Origin: an uncultured Lactobacillus sp.
Lineage (GTDB): Bacteria > Bacillota > Bacilli > Lactobacillales > Lactobacillaceae
Direction of reading: 5' to 3'
NCBI GenBank assembly: GCA_948500755.1
Contig: CAOOYH010000009.1
Span: 1 to 61,078 of the forward strand
DNA length: 61,078 nucleotides
Shown here piece after piece: positions 44,722 to 52,783 of the stretch. The position numbers were made by a program, and so were the translations under genes. Each line of letters begins with the position of its first letter. The first letter of the stretch is position 1. Under the pieces are notes generated by a model. It was given only the letters and a program-made list of their open reading frames with translations, ran no database searches and had not been told where the DNA came from.

Positions 44722-45534
44722 CTAAAGGCCATTAACTGCACGTTGAACTACATCGGAAGGATTACCTTTCCATAAGTCTTGACCTGGATTTGCTATGTCT
44801 TTTCCTAAATGAATAAGAAATTCAATATTTCCTTTACCACCTTTAATTGGTGAATAGTCTACTCCCAAAATATTAAACCCTATTTTTTGAGCAACTTTCA
44901 TGGTATGTTTAATAACATTTGCATGAACTTCATGATCATGAACAATCCCATGCTTACCTACATTCTCAGGACCTGCTTCAAATTGTGGCTTAATTAAACA
45001 CACTGCATCGCATTTATCTTTTAAAATTTCATACATTGGCGGCATAATTAAATCTAATGAGATAAAGGAAACATCTGTCATTGCAAAATCAGGCAATCCA
45101 TCAGTGAAGTCGACTGGCTTACTGTAGCGAAAATTCTGTTTTTCCATTACTACAACTTGAGGATTATCTCGTAACTTCCAAGCCAGTTGATTATATCCTA
45201 CATCTAAGGCATAGACTAACTTAGCCCCATTTTGTAAGGCAACATCGGTAAAACCACCAGTGGATGCTCCAATATCAAGGCAAATTTTCCCTTTCAAATC
45301 AATATTAAATACTTGCAGGGCTTTTTCTAATTTGAATCCTCCACGGGAAACATATTTTTTACCATCATCTTTTATATGAAAAACTTCATCTTCAGGAAAT
45401 TTTTCTCCACTTTTATCAATTCTTTGATGATTATGGTCATTAACTAATCCAGCCATAATAGCTCTTTGAGCTTGACTACGAGAATTAAAAAGACCTTGTT
45501 CAAACAACAATACATCTGCACGCTTTTTAGACAT
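44722..45534 (-). CDS. tlyA: TlyA-family rRNA 2'-O-methyltransferase
   Basis: A 270-residue protein with an N-terminal S4 RNA-binding domain (1-65, KKRADVLLFEQGLFNSRSQA) and an FtsJ-type methyltransferase domain (KICLDIGASTGGFTDVALQNG). The family was once called hemolysin A; mycobacterial TlyA methylates 16S and 23S rRNA at cytidine 2'-OH. The exact target in this lineage is not established. The order ispA-tlyA-recN matches Bacillus yqxC. It lies three bases after ispA. Confidence 0.9.
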   Translation of the reverse strand: MSKKRADVLLFEQGLFNSRSQAQRAIMAGLVNDHNHQRIDKSGEKFPEDEVFHIKDDGKKYVSRGGFKLEKALQVFNIDLKGKICLDIGASTGGFTDVALQNGAKLVYALDVGYNQLAWKLRDNPQVVVMEKQNFRYSKPVDFTDGLPDFAMTDVSFISLDLIMPPMYEILKDKCDAVCLIKPQFEAGPENVGKHGIVHDHEVHANVIKHTMKVAQKIGFNILGVDYSPIKGGKGNIEFLIHLGKDIANPGQDLWKGNPSDVVQRAVNGL

Positions 45535-45537
45535 TTA

Positions 45538-46404
45538 CTATAATACCTTCTGATACAAATTAAAAAATTCACCTAATAAAGGTTGTTCAAAAACTTCTAT
45601 AGCTTTTCTTCCTGATTCAATCATTTCTATAAGTTGTTTACGACTAGCTTCAATCCCAAGCAAAGTTAAAGTATTATTTTTACCTTCTGTTGCATCCTTA
45701 TGAGTAGCTTTTCCCGCTTCAGTTGCTGTCTCCACTACATCTACCAAATCATCATAGATTTGATAAGATCTTCCAAAACGCTTGCTGAAGTTGTCTAATC
45801 TATTAAGCTCAGAATCAGTTGCACCAGCATAAATTGCAGCCATTCTAACACTTGCTTCAATTAGGCAGCCTGTTTTCAACCACTCCATCTGATCAATCAT
45901 CTTAGCATTTTCTTTAGCTGAATCGTTATTAGTTGTATCAATATCAAGATATTGACCACCGACCATTCCATTTGGTCCTACAGCTTGAGAAATAACAATT
46001 GCTAACGCAGCTGAATTACTCCCCTCGGTGATCCATTGAATTCCCAACGGAAGCAACCCATCTCCAGCTAATATAGCTTCTGCTTCTCCCCATTTTTTAT
46101 GAGAAGTAAGTTTTCCGCGACGATAATCATCATTATCCATCGCGGGTAAATCATCATGAATTAGAGAATAAGTATGAATTAATTCAATTCCACATGCAAT
46201 TCTTAATTCTGGCTCTTCAATTTTATGATTTAGTGTCTCAAGAGTTGCTAAGAAAAGCAAAGGACGTAGTCGCTTACCTCCCGCCATTACTGAATAAGAC
46301 ATAATTTTACTAAAAGTTGGATTATCAATTTCAGTAACCAGATGTTCTTTTAAGAAATTGTCAATTTGAGGTGTATATTTTTCTTGAAAATCTTTTAACT
46401 TCAT
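45538..46404 (-). CDS. ispA: Polyprenyl diphosphate synthase (farnesyl type)
   Basis: A 288-residue short-chain isoprenyl synthase. The first aspartate-rich motif is DDLPAMDNDD, the second is YQIYDDLVD, and GGKRLRP lies near residue 43. It condenses isopentenyl diphosphate with allylic substrate to make farnesyl or geranyl diphosphate, precursors of undecaprenol for the cell wall. The product length is inferred from context (xseA-xseB-ispA) and not from residues. It abuts xseB. Confidence 0.93.
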   Translation of the reverse strand: MKLKDFQEKYTPQIDNFLKEHLVTEIDNPTFSKIMSYSVMAGGKRLRPLLFLATLETLNHKIEEPELRIACGIELIHTYSLIHDDLPAMDNDDYRRGKLTSHKKWGEAEAILAGDGLLPLGIQWITEGSNSAALAIVISQAVGPNGMVGGQYLDIDTTNNDSAKENAKMIDQMEWLKTGCLIEASVRMAAIYAGATDSELNRLDNFSKRFGRSYQIYDDLVDVVETATEAGKATHKDATEGKNNTLTLLGIEASRKQLIEMIESGRKAIEVFEQPLLGEFFNLYQKVL

Positions 46405-46650
46405 TTATTCTTCCTCAGGAGCAGACGCATTTTGGGGATCTAAAGCCTTTTCGTTCCCATCTTTATCTACTAACTTGGCCACAGTTTGTTCTGCATCATT
46501 TAGCTTTTTCTCTAATTCTCGGCTTAATTTAACTCCTGCTTGAAATTCACTTAAAGCATCTTCAAGAGGAACATTACCACTTTCAAGCTTATTAACTATT
46601 TCTTGTAATTCATTTAACTGTTCTTCAAAATTATTTTTCTTGATTGCCAT
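46405..46650 (-). CDS. xseB: Exodeoxyribonuclease VII small subunit
   Basis: An 81-residue helical small subunit. The core FEEQLNELQEIVNKLESGNV, with LEDALSEFQAGVKL after it, is the family signature. Several copies bind each XseA to form exonuclease VII, which degrades single-stranded DNA. It overlaps xseA by 20 bases, which ensures coupled synthesis in excess. An acidic tail (APEEE) ends the protein. GGAGAG precedes the ATG. Confidence 0.95.
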   Translation of the reverse strand: MAIKKNNFEEQLNELQEIVNKLESGNVPLEDALSEFQAGVKLSRELEKKLNDAEQTVAKLVDKDGNEKALDPQNASAPEEE

Positions 46651-48001
46651 TTTTTTCTCTCCGAATATTTTCTACATTTACTTGCACTTGACCATCTTTA
46701 AAATGTAACTTTAACTTCTCATCAATTTTTAGCTGGTCAACTGAAGTAACTGTATTTCCTTTTTGATCAGTTGTATAAACGTATCCTCGACTAATTGTTT
46801 TCAACGGACTAATATCATCTAATTGTTGCATAGCTCGATTTAATCTATTTCTTTGATCTTTAAGATAGTTATTCATCGTTGAAAATAAATTCGATACTAC
46901 AAAATTTCGTTCACGCTCAAGTTGCTCTAATTTTCGGCTAGGACTGAGTGCCTTAAGACGCTCTTGAAGTAAACGTAACGTAGATCCATCGTGCTGTAGT
47001 CGATTTTCGATTGCTTGATTGAGACGATGCGTAAGCATATCAACTTGTTGAATTTGTTGATCATAAATTCTAGTCGGCTCTTGTAAAACTGGTGCATTCT
47101 TTAACCGATCTAAAATTTGATGCTTTGTATGAATATTGGCCTGAATGGCGGCATAAAGTCTTGCCCGTAATTGTACAATTTGTGTTAATACATCAGCTAA
47201 ATTAGGAGTTGCATATTCTGCTGCAGCAGTTGGAGTAGCTGCCCTAGCATCGGCCACTAAATCAGCTAGAGTTGTATCAGTTTCATGTCCTACTGAACTG
47301 ATCACTGGCATTTGCATCGCATAAATCTGCCGCACAACTTTTTCTTCATTAAATGGCCACAGATCTTCTAATGATCCACCTCCACGACCAATGATTACAA
47401 CATCATATTTATCGCCTTGGGCTTGAATTTGCTGTAAAGCGGCCACAATCGTATCTGCTGCTTCATCTCCTTGAACTTTAGCCGGGTACAAATCAATCTC
47501 GGCATGAGGAAAACGTCGATTAGCAGTAACCATAATATCATGAATTACCGCTCCCGAAGCACTAGTTACAACGGCAATTCGATCAGGAAATAACGGAATC
47601 TTCTTTTTATGTTCTTCGTTAAATAATCCTTCCTTTGCAAGCTTTTCCTGCAATTGTCTTAACTGCTCATAAAGTGCTCCTAAACCGGCTGGCTCCATAG
47701 TTTGAGCATAAAATTGATAAGATCCCTGTGGTCCATAAACATCTACATAACCACTAACATAAACCTTCATTCCCTCTTCAGGCTTAAATTTTAATTTTTC
47801 AAAAAATGAGCGAAACATCACTACATTAATTTTTGATTTTTCATCTTTTAATGAAAAATATTGGTGGGAATTCATTCTAAATCTAAAGTTAGACAACTCT
47901 CCCTGTAAAAACACTTTATGCAAATAGGGATCATTTTTAAACTTTTGTGAAATATAAAAATTTAAATCACTAACAGAAAGATAAACTTTATTATCTACCA
48001 T
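46631..48001 (-). CDS. xseA: Exodeoxyribonuclease VII large subunit
   Basis: A 456-residue catalytic subunit. The N-terminal OB-fold (YLSVSDLNFYISQKFKNDP, 1-105) is followed by the nuclease core with VVTSASGAVIHDIM, VIIGRGGGSLEDLWPFNEE and SSVGHETDTTLADLVADARA, all near-invariant. The C-terminal coiled coil is where XseB binds. It overlaps folD by 11 bases and xseB by 20, placing it in the folD-xseA-xseB-ispA-tlyA-recN operon. It degrades single-stranded DNA to short oligonucleotides and takes part in mismatch and quinolone-damage repair. Confidence 0.97.
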   Translation of the reverse strand: MVDNKVYLSVSDLNFYISQKFKNDPYLHKVFLQGELSNFRFRMNSHQYFSLKDEKSKINVVMFRSFFEKLKFKPEEGMKVYVSGYVDVYGPQGSYQFYAQTMEPAGLGALYEQLRQLQEKLAKEGLFNEEHKKKIPLFPDRIAVVTSASGAVIHDIMVTANRRFPHAEIDLYPAKVQGDEAADTIVAALQQIQAQGDKYDVVIIGRGGGSLEDLWPFNEEKVVRQIYAMQMPVISSVGHETDTTLADLVADARAATPTAAAEYATPNLADVLTQIVQLRARLYAAIQANIHTKHQILDRLKNAPVLQEPTRIYDQQIQQVDMLTHRLNQAIENRLQHDGSTLRLLQERLKALSPSRKLEQLERERNFVVSNLFSTMNNYLKDQRNRLNRAMQQLDDISPLKTISRGYVYTTDQKGNTVTSVDQLKIDEKLKLHFKDGQVQVNVENIRREKNGNQEK

Positions 48002-48839
48002 GTTGTTTCCTCGTCAAAATTACGGCTTGTTTCATTAAACTGGCAACTGTTAAAGGACCAACACCCCCGGGAACAGGTGTAATTGCATTCACTTTTGCAG
48101 CAACCTTGTCAAAGTCAACGTCTCCCATCAATTTACCATTTTCACGGTTCATCCCAACATCAATTATGACAGCTCCTTCTTTTACCATATCCTCAGTTAC
48201 TAAATGTGCCTTACCAACATCTGAAATAATCACATCAGCATTTTTAGTTAGCTCTGATAAATTCTTAGTTTTTGAATGGGCAATAGTAACAGTTGCATCC
48301 CGTTCAACTAAAACTGCAGCTAATGGTTTTCCTACAATGACACTACGACCAATAATTACTGTGTTTTTACCAGCTATCTCAATTCCATAGTAATCAATTA
48401 AAGTTAAAATACTGCGAACTGTTGCCGGAATTATATCACTCTGTCCTTCCCAGAGACGCCCTAAGTTAAGAGGTGAAAATCCATCGGCATCTTTTTCTGG
48501 AGCAATTGTTTCAAAAATAGCTCTTGGATCAATTTGAGGAGGAACGGGTAATTGCACCATTATTCCGTTAATACTTGGATCTTGATTAAGTTCTTCAATC
48601 TTTTCTAGAAGTTCACCCTGAGAAGTATTAGCAGGAAAATGTAAACCTATCTCCTGAATTCCTACTTTTTTAGCTAAATTTCTTTTAACTCGCAAATAAA
48701 TTTTACTTGCTGGATCGTCTCCAACTTCTATTACGCATAAAGTTGGATTTATTCCGTCGCTTTTTAATTTTTTTATTTCTTCTATTAAGTTCTCTTTAAT
48801 TTCATTTGCAGGAGTTTTTCCTTCTAGTAATTTTTTCAC
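47991..48839 (-). CDS. folD: Bifunctional methylene-THF dehydrogenase/cyclohydrolase FolD
   Basis: A 282-residue enzyme interconverting methylene-, methenyl- and 10-formyltetrahydrofolate. The conserved substrate block is KIYLRVKRNLAKKVGI. Dinucleotide binding uses VIIGRSVIVGKPLA, and the C-terminal signature is PVPGGVGPLTVASLM. The product feeds Fmt and purine synthesis. The start is GTG 48839, with GAGGTGA upstream. A strong terminator lies between it and nusB, so expression depends on read-through or on a promoter inside nusB. Confidence 0.95.
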   Translation of the reverse strand: MKKLLEGKTPANEIKENLIEEIKKLKSDGINPTLCVIEVGDDPASKIYLRVKRNLAKKVGIQEIGLHFPANTSQGELLEKIEELNQDPSINGIMVQLPVPPQIDPRAIFETIAPEKDADGFSPLNLGRLWEGQSDIIPATVRSILTLIDYYGIEIAGKNTVIIGRSVIVGKPLAAVLVERDATVTIAHSKTKNLSELTKNADVIISDVGKAHLVTEDMVKEGAVIIDVGMNRENGKLMGDVDFDKVAAKVNAITPVPGGVGPLTVASLMKQAVILTRKQHGR

Positions 48840-48852
48840 TTAATCACCTCAT

Positions 48853-48879
48853 AAAAAAAAGTCGGCTCAACGAGCCGAC
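48853..48879 (-). terminator. Terminator between nusB and folD
   Basis: GC-rich eight-base arms (48861-48868 and 48872-48879) with a short loop, followed by eight T on the minus strand, only 14 bases before folD. Confidence 0.85.
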
Positions 48880-48886
48880 TCATTAG

Positions 48887-49288
48887 TTAGTCTTTCTTAA
48901 TGAAATTGGCCAAGAGACCATTAATAAACTTTTTAGATTCCTTAGAGCTAAATTCATCACATAAATTTAAAGCTTCATTTAAAGCAGCTACAGGATCAAT
49001 TACTTTGCTATTTTGCATTTCATAAAGAGCTACTTCAAGGATTGCCAAGTCAATTTCGTTAATTCTATTAAGACGCCAACCCTTTTTTAAATATTTACTT
49101 AATTGCTCATCAAGTGCTTCTTTATTTGCTAAAACACCATTAACTAATTCTGTAGAATAGTCTGGGAAATCTTTCAATTCTAAAGCCGTTAAAGCTTTTT
49201 GACAAACTTCCTCTGCATCAGTTATTTTACCTTGGTTAGCCAAATAAATTGCTTGCATAGCAATTCTTCTCATCTCATGCTGTGTCAT
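48887..49288 (-). CDS. nusB: Transcription antitermination protein NusB
   Basis: A 133-residue all-helical NusB that, with S10, binds boxA RNA and promotes antitermination of rRNA operons. The N-terminal HEMRRIAMQAIYL (in place of the usual RR..A.Q.LY) and the C-terminal AILEVALYEM and NEALNLCDEFSSKESKKFING are clear. It abuts the upstream Asp23-like gene at a single base. The order efp-asp23-nusB-folD matches that in Bacillus (efp-yqhY-nusB-folD). Confidence 0.95.
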   Translation of the reverse strand: MTQHEMRRIAMQAIYLANQGKITDAEEVCQKALTALELKDFPDYSTELVNGVLANKEALDEQLSKYLKKGWRLNRINEIDLAILEVALYEMQNSKVIDPVAALNEALNLCDEFSSKESKKFINGLLANFIKKD

Positions 49289-49729
49289 TTAGTCTTTAGC
49301 CTCGTCCTCTTTATCATCTGGGAAAAGTGCTTCCGTGTCAGCCTTTACTTCAGTCTCGTCTGCTTCTGAAACTAAGCCAACTACATGAACATTAATTTGA
49401 GTTAAATCTAAATCTGTCATTTGCTTCAATTGCAAAGTTAGATTCTTTTGCAGTTGGACGCATACTTTTGGCACATTTACACCGTAGTCAATATAAGTAT
49501 AAACATCAGCAGTTAACTTATCGTCTTCAACACTTAGGGAAACACCTTTACCTTGGTTAGAACGACCAAAAAGAGTATCGATGCCAGTTTTTAGCGTCCC
49601 ACGCATTTCGCTGACGCCATCGACTTTTCTGGCAGCAATTCCTAGAATAACCTCTAAAACACCAAGGTCAACTCGGGTTTCATCGCCTTTGTCATTGCTT
49701 GATAAAAGAATCGTTGAATTATCAGCCAT
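49289..49729 (-). CDS. yqhY: Asp23/Gls24 family protein (YqhY-like)
   Basis: A 146-residue Asp23-family protein with LGVLEVILGIAARKVDGVSEM and the VSLSVEDDKLTADVYTYIDYG block. The C-terminal tail (residues 125-146) is strongly acidic. In Bacillus, yqhY is linked to the accB-accC fatty acid genes and its loss disturbs lipid synthesis. Here it is kept next to efp and nusB. This is the second Asp23 paralogue in the window. Its function is inferred from family only. Confidence 0.85.
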   Translation of the reverse strand: MADNSTILLSSNDKGDETRVDLGVLEVILGIAARKVDGVSEMRGTLKTGIDTLFGRSNQGKGVSLSVEDDKLTADVYTYIDYGVNVPKVCVQLQKNLTLQLKQMTDLDLTQINVHVVGLVSEADETEVKADTEALFPDDKEDEAKD

Positions 49730-49746
49730 ATTTTTTACCTCAAAAA

Positions 49747-50316
49747 CTATTTATTTGCACGAGAAACGTAAGTACCGTCAGCAGTATTAATAGTTAATAT
49801 ATCACCTTGATTAATAAAGAATGGTACGTTAACTACTAAGCCAGTTTCCATAGTTGCGGGCTTACCACCACCGGAAGATGTATCACCCTTAATATTAGGT
49901 TCAGTTTCTGCAACTTCAAGATCAACTGTATTTGGTAAATCAACACCCAAAGTTTCACCCTCATGAGTAATAACGTTAACTACCATGTTTTCTTTCAAGA
50001 ACTTAGATTCTCTTTCAACTTGAGCTTCTGGAATTTCAAGTTGTTCATAGGTATTAGTATCCATAAATACAAAACTTGTACCATCATTGTATAAGTATTG
50101 CATTGCTTTAGTTTGAATATCGGCAGTATTTACTTTAGCAGTTGAACGGAAAGTATATTCTTGAACTGCACCAGTTCTTAAACTCTTAAGTTTTGAACGA
50201 ACAAAGGCACTACCTTTACCTGGCTTAACGTGTTGGAATTCAACAATACGCCATAAATCATTGTTATATTCAATAGTTAATCCATTTTTAAATTCATTAA
50301 CTGAGATCATTGTCAT
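49747..50316 (-). CDS. efp: Elongation factor P
   Basis: A 189-residue elongation factor that relieves ribosome stalling at polyproline stretches. Three beta domains are present. The modification-loop residue is Lys34 in HVKPGKGSAF, and the C-terminal signature reads NVPFFINQGDILTINTADGTY. The start may be the first ATG (50316) or the second, two codons on. GAGG sits ten bases before the first. It has its own promoter and heads the efp-asp23-nusB unit. Confidence 0.96.
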   Translation of the reverse strand: MTMISVNEFKNGLTIEYNNDLWRIVEFQHVKPGKGSAFVRSKLKSLRTGAVQEYTFRSTAKVNTADIQTKAMQYLYNDGTSFVFMDTNTYEQLEIPEAQVERESKFLKENMVVNVITHEGETLGVDLPNTVDLEVAETEPNIKGDTSSGGGKPATMETGLVVNVPFFINQGDILTINTADGTYVSRANK

Positions 50317-50346
50317 AGTAAAATTACCTCATTTCTACACTTATTT

Positions 50347-50376
50347 ATATTACCAATCTTATCTATTGTTTCGCAA
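50347..50376 (-). promoter_or_regulatory. efp promoter
   Basis: On the minus strand, -35 TTGCGA (50371-50376), 18 bases ending in TGG (extended -10) and -10 TAATAT (50347-50352). Confidence 0.6.
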
Positions 50377-50400
50377 CATTAACCGCATAATTACACAAAA

Positions 50401-51510
50401 TTATAAGATTAAAAGTTCATCTTTTGGCAACTGTGACATCACATATGGATGATTATCTTTAATTAAAACATCATCTTCAATTCTAACACCGCCACGGTCT
50501 GGCAAATAAATTCCTGGCTCAACCGTGATTGCCATATTATTTTTCATAACTTCTTTACTATATGGCATTGCTGGCGTACAGAGTTCATGCACTTCTAAGC
50601 CAATTCCATGACCAATACCGTGACCAAAGTACTCTCCATATCCTTGCTCTTTAATGTAGTTTCTACCAGCTTGATCGATATCTTTACCAGTATTTCCAGC
50701 AATTGCAGCTGCAATTCCCCGTTTTTGTGCTTCTAGTACAATATAATATATTTTTTCTAGTTCAGGCTCTACTTGGCCTAAAGCAACTGTTCTAGTAATA
50801 TCTGCGGTATAACCATGATAAAAACTTCCAAAGTCAATTACAATTAATTCACCTTTTTGAATCTTTTTATCACTCGCAACACCATGAGCCCAACTACCGC
50901 GGTATCCGGAAGCAATTATTGTTTCAAACGAAGGGCCATCTCCACCATTCATTTTGAACAAATAATCTAATTTTGCTCCAATAGCACGCTCACTAACACC
51001 GGGCTCAATTAAAGGCAAAATTTCTTTAAAACTTTGAGCTGAAATATCAATTGCCTTTTGCAAAGTTGCTAGTTCGAGCTCATCTTTTATGTTACGAACT
51101 GTTTCTACTAATTCAGTATTTAAAATAAAATTAAGATCAGGACAAGCCTGCTTAAGAGCCTCAAATTGAGTTGCAGAAATAAATTCTCCTTCAACTAGAA
51201 CAGTTTTAACATCTAGCTGCTTTAGTTGGCCGGCAATTTCTTTTATCACGTCCATAGTTTGCATAACTACCTTCATTTCGCCAGGTGCCTGATGGCGAAT
51301 TTGATCTTTGAAACGTGAATCAGATAATAAAACGCGATCTCCATTTGCAGTTAAAATAAGTTCAGCTTCTTCACCAGAAAAATTGGTTAAAAAGCGATAA
51401 TTAGCTTGATTAAAAATGACTAACGCATCTGCTTGCTTTTCTTTAATCAATTTAGTAGTTTTACTAATTCGATTATTAAGTAACGTTAATAACCCTTGAT
51501 CTGAAGACAT
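50401..51510 (-). CDS. Xaa-Pro aminopeptidase (M24 family, PepP/PepQ-like)
   Basis: A 369-residue pita-bread metallopeptidase. The N-terminal creatinase-like domain (1-135) precedes the catalytic domain. The five metal ligands are the two Asp in VIDFGSFYHGYTADITRT, His in GHGIGHGIGLEVHE, and two Glu in VEPGIY and RIEDDV. It removes residues before proline or splits Xaa-Pro dipeptides; the sequence alone does not tell which. AGGAGG precedes the ATG. It lies between rpmA (terminator between) and efp. Confidence 0.92.
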   Translation of the reverse strand: MSSDQGLLTLLNNRISKTTKLIKEKQADALVIFNQANYRFLTNFSGEEAELILTANGDRVLLSDSRFKDQIRHQAPGEMKVVMQTMDVIKEIAGQLKQLDVKTVLVEGEFISATQFEALKQACPDLNFILNTELVETVRNIKDELELATLQKAIDISAQSFKEILPLIEPGVSERAIGAKLDYLFKMNGGDGPSFETIIASGYRGSWAHGVASDKKIQKGELIVIDFGSFYHGYTADITRTVALGQVEPELEKIYYIVLEAQKRGIAAAIAGNTGKDIDQAGRNYIKEQGYGEYFGHGIGHGIGLEVHELCTPAMPYSKEVMKNNMAITVEPGIYLPDRGGVRIEDDVLIKDNHPYVMSQLPKDELLIL

Positions 51511-51534
51511 AGGCTTGGATCCTCCTGAGTAGAT

Positions 51535-51571
51535 AAAAAAAGACTGAACGTTCCTTAGGGACGTCCAGCCT
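51535..51571 (-). terminator. rplU-rpmA terminator
   Basis: Eleven-base arms (51541-51551 and 51561-51571) pair with G-U wobbles, followed by seven T on the minus strand. Confidence 0.8.
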
Positions 51572-51582
51572 GCAAAAGAAAA

Positions 51583-51882
51583 TTATTTTGCTTCTTCAAC
51601 TGGGTAAACAGAAACTTGTTTACGATCTCTGCCCAAACGTTCGAATTTAACAACGCCACTAGTTAAAGCAAACAAAGTGTCGTCACCACCAATACCAACG
51701 TTCTTACCTGGGTGGATCTTAGTACCGCGTTGACGGAAAATAATTGAACCTGCATTGATCTTTTGACCATCAGCACGCTTTGCGCCTAAACGACGACCAG
51801 CTGAGTTACGACCGTTAGCAGTTGAACCACCACCCTTGTGGTGGGCAAATAATTTAAGTGCTTCAAGATTATTAATCATCAT
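51583..51882 (-). CDS. rpmA: 50S ribosomal protein L27 with a cleavable N-terminal extension
   Basis: The 99-residue L27 helps place the 3' end of tRNA at the peptidyl transferase centre. The mature start AHHKGGGSTANGRNS is preceded by MMINNLEALKLF, the short Firmicute extension that ends in LF and is removed by the cysteine protease Prp. I start at ATG 51882 behind AGGGGTG; a GTG at 51894 lies within that ribosome-binding site. In most Firmicutes prp lies between rplU and rpmA, but here only 19 bases separate them. Confidence 0.95.
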   Translation of the reverse strand: MMINNLEALKLFAHHKGGGSTANGRNSAGRRLGAKRADGQKINAGSIIFRQRGTKIHPGKNVGIGGDDTLFALTSGVVKFERLGRDRKQVSVYPVEEAK

Positions 51883-51901
51883 AATTTGTTTCACCCCTTA
51901 A

Positions 51902-52213
51902 TTAAGCTTCAATGCTTTCGATAGTTACCTTAGTGTAAGGTTGACGGTGACCATACTTAGTATGTGAGTGCTTCTTAGGCTTGTACTTGAAAGTAACAAC
52001 TTTCTTTTCTTTGCCTTGCTTTTCAACTTTAGCAACAACTTTAGCACCTTCAACTACTGGAGTACCAATCTTAGTTGATTTACCATCGTTTACAAGAATA
52101 ACTTCATCAAAAGTTACTTCGTCACCAGGCTTAACTTCAAGTTTTTCAACAAAAACGCTGTCGCCCTTAGCAACCTTGTATTGCTTACCACCGGTTTTAA
52201 TAACTGCGTACAT
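51902..52213 (-). CDS. rplU: 50S ribosomal protein L21
   Basis: The 103-residue L21 binds 23S rRNA domain I. The N-terminal MYAVIKTGGKQYKVAKGD and the C-terminal KKHSHTKYGHRQPYTKV are family signatures. It is the first gene of the rplU-rpmA operon, with CGGAGG eight bases before the ATG. A structured leader of about 110 bases and a good promoter lie upstream. The next gene downstream is rpmA, without the intervening prp gene usual in the phylum. Confidence 0.97.
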   Translation of the reverse strand: MYAVIKTGGKQYKVAKGDSVFVEKLEVKPGDEVTFDEVILVNDGKSTKIGTPVVEGAKVVAKVEKQGKEKKVVTFKYKPKKHSHTKYGHRQPYTKVTIESIEA

Positions 52214-52326
52214 TTGTACACCTCCGAAAAAATACTTAGACTCGCCGCATGAGGTGGAATTAACGTTAATTCTCTTCTAACCTCATAAACGTGCGGTTGC
52301 AGATGTGAGGTTTCCACAAATACAAC
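52214..52326 (-). promoter_or_regulatory. L21 leader (ribosomal protein autoregulatory 5' UTR)
   Basis: The 5' UTR is long, with conserved-looking paired segments such as AACCTCAC, TATGAGGTTAG and CCACCTCATGCGGCGAG. Firmicutes carry a described L21 leader upstream of rplU. The call is based on position, pairing and length, without a covariance search. Confidence 0.65.
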
Positions 52327-52332
52327 TCTTAC

Positions 52333-52361
52333 AGTATACTCTCATCCCTCTTTTAAAGCAA
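52333..52361 (-). promoter_or_regulatory. rplU-rpmA promoter
   Basis: On the minus strand, -35 TTGCTT (52356-52361), 17 bases and -10 TATACT (52333-52338). Confidence 0.7.
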
Positions 52362-52426
52362 TTCAATATCAAAATTTCTAAAAAAATAATAGAATATTTA
52401 GTAGATATTTTTTTAAGGAGTACATT

Positions 52427-52783
52427 ATGATTAAATTTTACGGATACAAACGTTGTTCCACCTCTAAAAAAGCCCAAAAATGGCTGGATGACCACCATAT
52501 TGCATATGAATATCAAGATTTAGTAGAAAAACCACCTAAACAAGAAGACTTGCTCAAGTGGTTAAATAAGTTTCAAGATAGAGGTTTAAGATACTTTTTT
52601 AATACATCGGGACAAGTCTACCGTCAAATGCATTTAAAAGATCAAATCAATTCCATGTCAATTGAGGAAGCTGCTACCTTACTTTCACAGAACGGAAAAT
52701 TAATTAAGAGACCGTTAATAACTGACGGTGATAAACTAACTTGTGGCTTCAAAGAAAATATATATGAAAAAGTCTGGCTATAA
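52427..52783 (+). CDS. ArsC/Spx-family protein (YusI-like)
   Basis: A 118-residue thioredoxin-fold protein of the ArsC superfamily. The active-site loop reads KRCSTSKKA, with Cys10 and Ser13 in place of the Spx CxxC, so it is not a redox-switching Spx. The middle LLKWLNKFQDRGLRYFFNTSG and LIKRPLI patterns match YusI-like ArsC homologues, with RPLI at the base of the fold. A true arsenate reductase role is unproven. AAGGAG precedes the ATG. Its last six bases overlap the convergent yitT gene. Confidence 0.85.
   Translation: MIKFYGYKRCSTSKKAQKWLDDHHIAYEYQDLVEKPPKQEDLLKWLNKFQDRGLRYFFNTSGQVYRQMHLKDQINSMSIEEAATLLSQNGKLIKRPLITDGDKLTCGFKENIYEKVWL

Noticed and set aside
44700..44730. A LexA box directly upstream of recN
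   Set aside because: The tlyA stop and recN start are 10 bases apart, and I see no CGAAC-N4-GTTCG-like sequence there.
52283..52516. Minus-strand open frame over the rplU promoter and the ArsC 5' end
   Set aside because: It covers a promoter and antisense coding sequence, and has no ribosome-binding site or family resemblance.
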